The notes under the pieces: model-generated | What the model saw: only the letters and a program-made list of their open reading frames with translations | The model's database searches: none | Told to the model about the DNA's origin: nothing | Program-made: the position numbers and the translations under genes | Source: Balantidium ctenopharyngodoni | Lineage: Eukaryota > Ciliophora > Litostomatea > Vestibuliferida > Balantidiidae | Assembly (NCBI GenBank): GCA_036325645.1 | Contig: JAWNBB010005094.1 | Location: 1 to 22,272 of the forward strand | Direction of reading: 5' to 3' | Length of the DNA: 22,272 nt | Shown here: piece after piece, positions 1 to 9,686 of the stretch | Layout of the letters: each line of letters opens with the position of its first letter | Numbering within the stretch: the stretch's first letter is position 1

Positions 1-35
1 GGGGATTGGGGATTGGGGATTGGGCCCAATCCCCA
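1..35. repeat. Telomere-like GGGGATT repeats with a palindromic fold-back
   Basis: Positions 1-21 are three exact GGGGATT units. A GGG follows, and then the reverse complement (CCCAATCCCC), so 14-35 is a perfect 22-bp palindrome centred between 24 and 25. G-rich units of this kind resemble ciliate telomeres (GGGGTT, GGGGTTTT), but the exact unit GGGGATT is one I do not recognise. A normal left chromosome end would read C-rich in this orientation; here G-rich comes first and one C-rich unit follows. A fold-back or assembly artefact at a real telomere of type (AATCCCC)n would explain this. Only about four units are present, so telomere identity is inferred. Confidence 0.45.
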
Positions 36-264
36 TTACCTTCTCCTTCTCCTTCTCTTTCTCCTTCTTCATCTTTAAAACCTGCACATTCATTTAAATC
101 GAATACAATTAATCTTTTAACAATTCTATCCTAAATTTATATCGAAATCCCTTTAATATTCATATCCTTTCTTTCCACATCACCCTCAGCATTAACAATC
201 AGCATCCGATTATTCTTTTATATTTCCACCCTATAAAAATAATCACAATTATAACACATTAATT
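36..264. other. Subterminal spacer, pyrimidine-rich then AT-rich
   Basis: A CT-rich tract of repeated CTTCTC/TCCTT units occupies roughly 41-70. AT-rich DNA follows up to the start codon at 265. No gene is seen. If the left edge is a chromosome end, this is the whole subtelomeric and promoter region of the first gene, only about 230 bp. The AT-rich stretch just before 265 (TATAAAAATAATCACAATTATAAC) could include promoter elements, but no defined motif is claimed. Confidence 0.4.
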
Positions 265-2652
265 ATGTCTTCTATTTGCCAAAGATCAGTTTCGAAATCC
301 ATTTACAATCAAATCCGTGGCGTACACTTCGACAGTAAACAACCAAACCAGAAAATCGCAACAATGAAATCCTCAACAAAACGCACTCTCGTCCGTCGCA
401 TGACATCCAAGCACAATTTATCCATTTCCTCAAAAGTCAGAAAAATATACTCTTCCAGCCTTACCAAATACCAAGACAACCTCATAGAAATCCTTAGTAA
501 AAAGCCTTCAAACGTAACTCACGACGACAAAATCGAATGCATAAAATACTGAACAACACTTAAATCTTACCCAAGCACCTTTACAAATATTTATTCTTCC
601 TTACCGAATATCAAAGATGTTCTCCATACTTTCGACATGGCGAATTACAAGCTCACCGTAATGAAGAAACACGACACAATTAATTCAGCGAATAACTACT
701 ATATCCTAATGAGAGGGGTAATCGCCACCTATCGTTACATCAATCACAAAACACAAACATACACCGCAGAAGAGTATTATATGCACTTGTTTAATAAATA
801 TGTCGAGTTCTCCACTGATATGGATCTGTATAATTCATCTCGAAATATCGAAACGTTAAAAGCCGTGATCACCAAGAACGCAAGTGTTTACCCAGTGGAT
901 GATTTCGATGATATCACTCAGATGAATAACATCATCTCAGAGCACCGCGAAAAATATAAATTGAAGCACTTCGATGACGATGTCAGTCATGAAAGCGGGT
1001 TTCGTCTAAATCGAAAGGAGAGAGATAATGACTGTTACGACAGTAATGACAGTCGTGACAACGATGAAGATAATTACACGAACTTTTACAACACCCTTCT
1101 CAGTTCAGATCAGAAGAACGATGTGACCCTGTTCACACTAGATAACGATGATTACAGATTAATTCGAGACGATACGCTCTTTCCAAATGATTTGAGTAAG
1201 AATAACCTTGTGATCTCGGCCACAGATTGCGTTGTTCTCGAGGTGAATAAAGATAATTACGATGAGAATTTCAGAATCATCGAGAAGCTGATATCGGATA
1301 AAGAAATGGAGAAACTATACGCTTCGTTCTTATTTAAAAACTTACCGAAATTTATCTTCAGTAAGAGTGTTGCACCGTACTGAGAACGATGAAGCTATGT
1401 CAAGCACCAGGAATTGTTTGAATATAAAGAAAAAGTGAATCACGTGTATATCTTGATAAAAGGTGAAGTGGAGGTGTATGTCAACACGACAAATTGAGAT
1501 TACTTAATTGAGTGATGTGGTGGAATATTAAAAATAAAAGACGTGTTCAAATACACTCAATCCAGCTGCAAGATGAAGTATTTCAACCCGAACGATAAGA
1601 ATCTCCCTGTCCGGAAGTATCTGATATTCAACTCAACGCAAGGAATGTTCGGGGATTACAATTACTTTTACAACCTCAAAACCTGATTCAACTGCAGGGT
1701 CATATCAAATAATGCGATACTGTTTAGAATAAAAATCGAAGATTTTAAAGACATTATCGAGCCTTACAATAAGTTGAAATACCAATGAGAAATCGATTCC
1801 CAGCAAAAGTGAAAAGGGATTTTCGATAGATTAGTCTCTTTGTCCAAGAATTTCCAAACCGGGTTTACATCCAAAAGCATGACAATATCCAAACAAACAA
1901 GCAAAAGAAATATTAATATCAATACAAATCCGAATACAAAGCGTAATAACAAGGGACGAAATTCCCAAGAGAGCAACGCGGAAACCAACGACGATCAAAG
2001 CACGAACACACAAACTAAAAGCCCAAATACGAATAAATTCCCAATCGCGTCATCAGTGCAGACGAACACCAATTACAATATCATCAATCAATCGAATAAT
2101 AAATTCACAAGTAAAACATTGATTAACTTGGACAAGTTTCCTTATATACCCAATCATACGAATGTCAATTACTGCAAGGGATGAGAAGACCTTATCACAG
2201 AAGACAATAACTTAATTAAAAGGAGCTGAGACATTATCGATGCCTCTGATAAAGGGAAGATCAAGCCGAGTAAAATACTCCAAACAAAAGACCGTTCGAT
2301 TAAGTTCATAAAAAGGAAATTTCGGAATGTGTTCATGGATAATTTTAATAAATCGAGTAAATGATGTATTAAATTTCTTGCGAGGAACAGGCCAATTCTT
2401 AATGAATGCACTGGAACTGAAACGAATAAGAGTTCGTATAATCTGAGCACATGAAGTCAGCAACATGACAAATTGATAAGTATGGTATCTTATAAAAAGC
2501 CGAAAAATATTATACAAAATGTTCATTGAATTAATAAACTGAACAGAAATAGTGCGTTGCTTCATAGCTCAAATGCCGAGAAGAAGACCTGTTTGAACCA
2601 ATATGAAAAAAAATATTTAAAAATTAAGATATGAAAGTTACAAAATGAGTAA
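265..2652 (+). CDS. Cyclic nucleotide-binding domain protein (UGA read as sense)
   Basis: The frame runs 795 residues from ATG 265 to TAA 2650-2652, with 14 in-frame TGA codons and no TAA/TAG. Residues about 345-500 look like a cyclic nucleotide-binding domain: an FLFKNLP-type entry helix, then VNHVYILIKGEVEVYV (about residues 391-406) matching the usual VYI-x-KGE-x-EVY strand pair, then a GMFGDYNYF segment and an ILFRIKIEDF strand near 480-493, the usual end of the beta roll. The FGE phosphate-binding Glu appears as FGD, so ligand binding may be weak or altered. The N-terminal part is basic and Ser-rich; residues about 250-290 are Asp/Asn-rich; the C-terminal third is Asn/Ser/Lys-rich and probably disordered. 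No TGG Trp codon occurs in the whole protein. There is no kinase, channel or transmembrane segment. It is probably a cytosolic or ciliary cAMP/cGMP-sensing or structural protein; the exact role is unknown. Confidence 0.8.
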
Positions 2653-3631
2653 TCATGTGAAGTGTGATTAGTAATTGCTAAGGTATATAATAGTTTAATA
2701 CAAGTTCTGGTAATGTTAAATTGTTAATTTTTTATTGCATATTTAATGGTATTTTTATAGTGTTTTCCAATGAATGGATAATGTGGGAAGTTCGTTGAAT
2801 ATGGTGGTTGTGTGGTTCAGCAGTGATGGTATGTGTATACGAAGTTGTAGGGATATGGATATTATGGGTGATTGAGGTCGGTAGTAAGATCTTCGTATAT
2901 GATTAGTTATTATTAAAGACTAAATTTAAATTTATGTTTATGTTGATGTTTATGTTTATTTTGATGTTGTTTATGTATTTAATTAAACAGTGTCTCAGAC
3001 GTATGATTTGTTATTTGAGCTACCTCTTTCTAGTGCTCCTTCTTGTCCGATGGGATATTACTCATAATAATTAGTTAAGTAAATAAAACAATGACTTAAG
3101 ATTGAATTGATTTATATCTCACATCCCGACATATGAAGCTTATCGCTATAATTTACCCAATAATCGACATTTATAAAGCATCGCAAATAAGCAATCCCAA
3201 TAAATACCATCCCATTCCGATATTCTCTTGAATTAACCAATGAATAAAACTTCGTTTAATACTGGAAGTATCAATGACTAATTAAATGTGTAAACAATAT
3301 TAACTTGAATAACTGCACTAAGTTCCACTGTCACCTTATATTGAAAACATTCGCATTATAATAATACCAAAAATTAACAAATAACTAAACATTTTATTCC
3401 AATCATCTTAAATATAGAAACACCCTAATTATAACCCATATCACAATAGTATCAAACTTCCAAACAGTCAAACCCTTATTACTTTTCTATTCCTTCCTTA
3501 CAGAATATCAATTCAACCTAGAACCTCAAACGCCTAAGTAATACTTATAATCCCCTTGTTATCAAGACAATTCCATATTAAAACTCTTTTTTTGTGGTTA
3601 TTGATTTGTGGAATGAAAATAATAATAATAA
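2653..3631. other. Intergenic AT-rich region between CNBD and phosphatase genes
   Basis: About 980 bp without a convincing large gene. Around 2931-2980 there is an imperfect run of TTTATGTT/TTGATGTT units. A possible short ORF at 3133-3285 is listed separately. The final 40 bp before ATG 3632 contain an AATAATAATAAATG run. No RNA gene or terminator can be recognised. Confidence 0.5.
3133..3285 (+). CDS. Possible small ORF of 50 residues, unknown
   Basis: With TGA as sense, ATG 3133 opens a 50-residue frame ending at TAA 3283-3285 and containing two TGA codons. The N-terminal half is hydrophobic (MKLIAIIYPIIDIYK) and could be a short membrane or signal segment, followed by a Pro/Asn/Tyr-rich part. 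The frame extends upstream only about ten codons before an in-frame TAA. Nothing known is recognised. In DNA this AT-rich a frame of this length can arise by chance, so the call is weak. Confidence 0.15.
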
Positions 3632-6067
3632 ATGAAATGTTGCTGCTTTGGCTATTTTAACCGTCCAAAAGAAGACAAAAAAGCACAAATCACGGTTAAC
3701 ACCATTGGTTTCAATAGTAATACAAGTAAAATAGTGAAAGGATTATCAATATCTTCAAGGCCTGACATCAATGAAAACAGTAAAAACTTTAATGACATTA
3801 AGAATCGCCGTCGTTCTGTAAACCAAGTATTTAAGCCTCGGTTTAATATCGGTAATCAGAAAGCTGTTCTTGATATTTCTTCAGAGCCCAACATTCAAAC
3901 AATTAAAACAGAAAAAAAAAAAAAATTATTCGATTTGAAAGATCAATTCAGGTGCTTGTTCTGCGGGGGTAAAAACTGTCCACATGAGAATTATTTAACA
4001 AATCCAAATCCGTCTATTAAAGGATGAAACTGCGATTGAATCGACGATATAATCTACGCGAGTCAAAGGCCAAGCAATAGCCTAATCAAGCAATTTAATC
4101 TAGTTGAAGGGTTTATCGCGCTTAATATCGGTTTGATCATTAATCTTCAACGACAAGGTGAACATCCCTATTGTGGGCCTAATGCGTGAGATTCGACATC
4201 AGGTTACTCATATAATCCCTCGCTCTTTAGCAGTGTTGGAATAAGTGTGAAGTTATCGGGGTGGAAAGATATGGACGTTCCTGATAACTTGCACTTCATG
4301 TTAGATATCATCAAGGATATGACATTTACGATCAAGCACAAGAGTAAAAAGGTCCTCGTGCATTGTCACGCGGGCTACGGAAGAACAGGTATCGTAATCG
4401 CCTGTTATAAAATATACAATCATTGATTGTCCGCGGAAACCGCGGTTAAAGAAATAAGAAAAATAAGAAAGAAATGCATCGAGAAGAAAGCGCAGATGAA
4501 ATACTGTGAAAAGTTCTGTGAGTACATCACCCGCCTGAGAGAGATATTTACCCAAGAGAAAATTGATCTCAACATTTTCCTAAAGCATCAAGGCGATTTA
4601 GAAATAAACGAAATGAAAAACAACATTGCTTATGTACCGCACTTAATCACCAGTTGCGTCGACGCGTTAATGAAAATGAAAAATTCAGGTAAATACTCAA
4701 ACAACGATCTATACAAAGCATTGAACGGATCGCTTGAATGAACGGATGATGTATATAACGAAATCTCCGAAATAATGGACGAGATCAACAAAGGTAATTG
4801 GGATAGCATTGAATCAAACGCAAGTCCTGTCGTAATCAGTGAAACATGATTCATTTGGTTAGACGAGTGCGTGAACTACTGTATCGACCCTTCCAAAATA
4901 ATTGACTGATTTTCAAACCAGTCATTCTTAAGCAATTGAACGACGATTCTCCAAGAAGAGCTAAGCAATAAATATGTGAATAACATCTCGAAAAGCTCGA
5001 GGATCTTTGAAACATACAGCACGATTAAGTCCTATTGACACAAATATGAAGTCGAAATAATTAAAGAAATCGCAATTTTTTTCAAGAAAATATTCCCTCA
5101 AGAGAACAAGGAAGATAACATGGATGAGTACAACAGCATGTGCGAGAAAATCGCGATCTTCTGATGAGGGTTTAATATTGATATGCTATACGATGAAAAG
5201 AATTTAGAATGTGAAAATGAGTTGAGTGCGAACTCGAATGAGAGCAGTAACTATATTCGTAATCAAAACAACTGCTGGATCAAACAGGACAGGGAGGAGA
5301 AAGTGTACAGTAAAAGGTTGAAGTATATTCAATATAACAAGAACGCCACATTAACGAAGGTGATGTATGAAATCGGAATGAATAAAATCACCATCGTTCG
5401 GTACATGATCCATTGAATTTCCTTCATGAGAATGTCAATGGAAATATCTGACTACAATCGAACGACGGTCATAATAAACACAAATCAAATGGTCAGCAAA
5501 CAGAGTCAGGGAATGAAAAGGAAACTGCTTCAACCTTTAAACAATACTTTAAATGAATGAAGTCGACATAAAAGTAATTCATGTTACAAAAAGAAAGAGT
5601 TCACCGCGATACTAAAAGACTTTAAAAACCAAAGCTCCACTGGCAACGATTATTGGAAAAATGAGGACAACAATGTTCTCGTCCTCAATCATCAATCGAG
5701 TTCAAATATAAAATCAACGATCGACAATAACAACATCGACAGCATCGGCAATGACCACGCGAAACTTCACATTGAAACCCATCTCATTCCACGAACAATT
5801 AAAGAGTCAAGGTCAAATTCATCGTTTTATCATAATGAATGCAATAAATCGTTTGAAATCAACAATGATATTAAATACGACGACAATGACGATTACTGAG
5901 GGATAAAAAGCGGTAACACTGGAGAAATAAAAAACGCGAGTGATATTCGAAAAATCAAAGAAGGAAAGAACGACTATAATAGAAACGGAACAATGAGTCA
6001 GAAAAAGATATCGGAATTCCTTTGTAAACGAAGGAAAACCGATAAATTGAACTATAAAAAACACTAG
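3632..6067 (+). CDS. PTPDC1-like dual-specificity/tyrosine phosphatase
   Basis: The frame runs 811 residues from ATG 3632 to TAG 6065-6067, with 14 in-frame TGA codons. The N-terminus has a Cys cluster (MKCCCF), possibly lipid-modified, then a disordered basic region with a CLFCGGKNCPHE Cys/His segment at about 109-120. The phosphatase domain spans about 130-300: ASQRPS, then IINLQRQGEHPYCGP, then GWKDMDVPD with the likely general-acid Asp, and the P-loop HCHAGYGRTG with catalytic Cys245 and Arg251. The order RPS, NLQ-x-GEH, GWKD, HCHAG-x-GRTG, and a trailing F-x-x-Y-x-x-x-LR-x-IF matches PTPDC1 proteins, which in animals are linked to centrosome and cilium length. A region near 400-500 resembles the PTPDC1 C-terminal helical domain; the tail is disordered and Asn/Ser-rich. 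Substrate, protein or lipid, cannot be told. A 14-A run at 3912-3925 lies within the frame. Confidence 0.82.
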
Positions 6068-6092
6068 TGAAAGCATGTGCATCGCCCTTCCG

Positions 6093-6113
6093 AATAATAA
6101 TAATAATAATAAT
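6093..6113. repeat. (AAT)7 microsatellite
   Basis: Seven exact AAT units lie 25 bp after the phosphatase stop codon. In the frame one base after the gene frame they would encode Asn7 inside a peptide that looks coding, discussed among the findings. Confidence 0.9.
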
Positions 6114-6570
6114 ATGAAATACCAAACGAAACAGCCCATATACCACTGATATGAAGTATAAAGAAACAACAAATAATGAAAGCAACAGTAATTGATCTTG
6201 CTCAGACGTGTACTAAAAACACAAATGATTGCATCTTAAACAGTTGGTAATATTTCATATTTGTAATAAATAACCACCTGAGAATATGGATATATTATCT
6301 TTATTATGGTAAAATTGGTTTTTAAAACGATATAACAATAAAATAGAAGCATTAAAAATGTACTGTGTTATAGAGAATATAGTAGTATATTGTCGATTTT
6401 ATACAATTAATAAGAGACATAATTAATGTTATTAGTCTATATAGTTGTATATTTGACGAAGATGAATACGATCATCGCAGGTAATAATTTATACTTTCGT
6501 TACTGTATTCACAGGGGGTAAATAAGATAAATATCAAATCGCTTTAACCAACAGTGCCTGAAAGGAGCGG

Positions 6571-6602
6571 TATCACTTGATATTCTTATCACTTGATATT
6601 CG
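6571..6602. repeat. 16-bp tandem duplication, TATCACTTGATATTC
   Basis: The 16-mer TATCACTTGATATTCT at 6571-6586 is followed directly by TATCACTTGATATTCG at 6587-6602; only the last base differs. It lies about 350 bp upstream of the glycogen phosphorylase start, so it could be a duplicated regulatory site. No known binding motif is recognised. Confidence 0.85.
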
Positions 6603-6953
6603 GGAAGATGAGGTGAATAATTATTTTGATATTTAACTTAAATGTCTTTATTATTAAAAGTTATCAGCCTGATGATTTCACACATCTTCACGATAAATAT
6701 TATATAATTATTATATTATTTAGTAATTCTCTAATTCGATGGATTGCTTGGAAACATAAACAAAATGAACTTCTATTTAACATCAATACATAGTAATCGC
6801 ATAAGTTTTAAATATTATTCTTGCCTTGAACTGGGGCGTGTCTCCTTGTCAGTAGAGGAACTTTTGAAAGTATATGACATATTATTATTATATTATTATT
6901 TATTACCCCAAAAAATCCAATATAAGCCGAATTTCAAACACATTAATATTTAA

Positions 6954-9686
6954 ATGACCGAATCCGAGAACCCAAACAACAGCGGCACCAATCAAAACAC
7001 GGCCGGGGAAACAAAGAAAGAAAAGAAAGGACTTAAAGCCTCAATCAAACGACGTCCTTCACTTTATGAAGGTTTTGACGAGAAGCAACAACTTTTCCGT
7101 CCTGAGTACCGTCTTTCCAACACAAGCGACGATTCCAAAAACAAAATGTGGGAGTTAATGGACGTGTACCTTCCTCGTGATTGTCTCTCCATTCAGAAAT
7201 CAATTGTTAATCATATCGAATACACCTTAGCAAGGACTAGATTTGATGTGAATGAGAACTTTATTTTCCAGGGAACAGCCTTGTCGGTAAGAGACAGACT
7301 TCTTGAGGCATGGAACGATACCCAACTTTACTTCAAAATCAACAATCCGAAAACGATTTACTACATGTCAATCGAGTTTTTACTCGGTCGACTTTTACAA
7401 AATGCACTTGTGAATTGAAATTTGGAGAAATGTTACAAAGATGCGTGAACTGAATTTGGTTATAAAATCGAGGAAATCTACGACAGCGAAAACGATCCTG
7501 CCCTTGGTAATGGAGGCTTAGGAAGACTTGCTGCCTGCTTTATCGATAGTATGGCGACTTTGAATTTACCGGCGTGGGGATACGGTATAAGATATGATTA
7601 CGGTATTTTCAAACAAGTCATCGAAAACTGTGAACAAAGAGAACTTCCGGATTATTGGTGAACTAAGGGAAATCCTTGGGAGATCATGCGGTTAGATACT
7701 AAATTCAATGTCCGTTTTTACGGAAATGTTAAGGAAGTTACCAAAAACGGAAAGAAATGCAAAGTCTGGGAAGGAGGTGACGAAGTCGTCGCAGTTGCCT
7801 ATGACACGGCCGTTCCCGGATTCAACACGTTTAATTGCAACACCTTAAGGTTGTGGAAGAGTTACCCAAGTGAGGAATTCGATTTTGACTCCTTTAACAA
7901 AGGTAACTATCAAGCTGCGCTTGAAGATAAAGATCACTCCTCATATATCACTTCTGTTCTATATCCAAACGACTCAACCCAAAGCGGTAAAGAACTCCGT
8001 CTCAAACAAGAATACTTCTTCTCATCGGCAACAATTCAAAACCTGGTCTCGAATTTCATGCAACGTAGTTTACCATGGAGCGACTTCCCGAAATACCATT
8101 CCATCCAATGAAACGACACCCACCCGACCCTCGGTTCCCTCGAGTTGCTCCGTATTCTTATCGATGAGCAACAAATCGAATACCGCGAAGCATTCGAAAT
8201 TGTCCGTAAAACTTTCAACTACACCAACCACACTGTCTTGCCAGAAGCACTTGAGAAATGGAGCGTTGACATTTTCGGTAAAATCCTTCCCCGGCATTTG
8301 GAGTTAGTATACTTGATCAATTTTTATTTCATGGAAGAAATCAAAAAGAAATTCGGAAACGATTATGCCAAAATGTCGAGATTGTCAATCATCGAAGAAT
8401 CCACTCCAAAGCTTGTTCGCATGGCCAATTTATGCATTGTCTCCTCCAGCAAAGTCAACGGTGTTGCTAAAATCCATTCCGGACTAATTAAAACAACTTT
8501 ATTCAAGGACTTCTTCGATTTGAGCGCCGAGAAATTCACAAACGTAACCAATGGTGTCACTCCTCGTCGGTGGATCCATTGCGCATTCCCCGAACTTTCA
8601 GAATTGCTCACTGAGTACAATGAAGGGAAAAACGATTGGTTATCCGAATTAGATTTACTCGATGGCCTTTTAGACCGCCTTAAACAGAAAGGGCAAGAGG
8701 AAGAATTTATGCAGAAGTACAAGGCCGCCAAACTTACCGCAAAGATCAGAATGAAGAAGTGAATTAAGGAGATTACCAATATCGATATTGATGAGTCGTT
8801 CCTCTTCGATGTCATGGTCAAAAGAATTCACGAGTACAAAAGGCAATTCATGAACGCATTGTACTGCATTTACAGGTACTTCCAGATTAAAAGGGCAAGT
8901 CCCGAAGACCGGAAGAAATTCGTGAAAAGAGTTTCCTTCTTCGGCGGCAAGGCTGCCCCAGGATACGCAGTTGCGAAAAACGTAATCAAGTTAATCAACA
9001 TGATCGGAAACAAAGTGAACAACGATCCTGATGTTTCACAATATTTCAAAGTGATATTTATTCCGGATTATAAAGTTAGTCGTGCGCAAATTATTATTCC
9101 CGGAGCGGATATCAGTCAACATATCTCAACGGCAGGAACCGAAGCATCCGGTACATCTTGCATGAAATTCGTTATGACCGGTAGCTTAATCCTCGGTACG
9201 AGAGACGGTGCAAATATCGAAATTGCGGATGAAATTGGAGAATCCAATATTTTCTACTTCGGTAAAAATGTGAATGAAGTAGAACGTATCAGAGAAGAAA
9301 TGAGGAGAGGGAAAAGAGATTATGTCGGAAGCAGGTTAAAAGAAGTGTTTGACTCGATCTATAATAATCATTTCGGCGATACTTCCTTTATGCACGAATA
9401 TTGCGGTAATTTAACTAACGGAGGCGACTTTTATTTGGTCTGCCATGACTTTTACGAGTACATCGCAGCGCAAGAAAAAATCGATCAAGATTACTCGAAG
9501 AAAGATGAGTGGGACAAGAGATGTGTGAGCTCAATTTCGAAAATGGGATTCTTCTCAAGTGATCGGTCCATTGATACTTATGCGAGAGATATTTGGAATG
9601 TTGCTCCTGTTGAAGTACCCAAGCCTTCGTTGAGTAGAGAAAGCAGGTTTGTGTCGGGAAGTAATTTGAAATCGCTTGATTCGTAG
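6954..9686 (+). CDS. Glycogen phosphorylase (alpha-glucan phosphorylase)
   Basis: A 910-residue protein from ATG 6954 (directly after TAA 6951-6953) to TAG 9684-9686, with five in-frame TGA codons at residues 155, 165, 236, 386 and 603. It cleaves alpha-1,4 glucan with phosphate to give glucose-1-phosphate, using PLP, in the cytosol. Family landmarks are all in order: TLARTRF and the [11 protein letters not shown] block; [51 protein letters not shown] with [76 protein letters not shown]; and the PLP site [14 protein letters not shown] with Lys738. The length fits eukaryotic enzymes of about 850-900. The N-terminal extension has KRRPS with Ser36 in a PKA-type site, similar in position to the regulatory sites of yeast and muscle enzymes. 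Oddities: the usual Asn before Met-Lys-Phe is Cys, and the G-T-[L/M/V]-D-G-A-N motif reads GTRDGAN. Confidence 0.97.

Larger units (their letters stand above)
6068..6953. other. Intergenic region upstream of glycogen phosphorylase
   Basis: About 890 bp. It starts with a stretch that looks coding in other frames (to about 6215), then a (AAT)7 microsatellite (6093-6113). Downstream is AT-rich DNA with a 16-bp tandem duplication at 6571-6602. The last 260 bp are very AT-rich, with ATTATTATATTATTATT-type runs, and probably carry the promoter. A 63-residue frame from ATG 6765 ends at TAA 6951-6953 directly before the phosphorylase ATG, but it shows no recognisable protein and I treat it as leader sequence. 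Confidence 0.45.

Noticed and set aside
5819-6185. Overlapping minus-strand hydrophobic frames of 117 and 76 residues
   Set aside because: Antisense to the Asn/Asp-rich phosphatase tail and the (AAT)7 run; composition explained by that.
6744-6953. 69-residue frame directly upstream of phosphorylase
   Set aside because: AT-rich low-information peptide starting at a non-ATG codon and abutting the real start; more likely leader or promoter DNA.
7870-8307. Alternative plus-strand frame of 145 residues
   Set aside because: It overlaps phosphorylase in another frame, where the known motifs are in the main frame.
8363-8821. 152-residue minus-strand frame opposite glycogen phosphorylase
   Set aside because: It lies entirely within a gene with conserved protein motifs on the plus strand and has no recognisable protein features.
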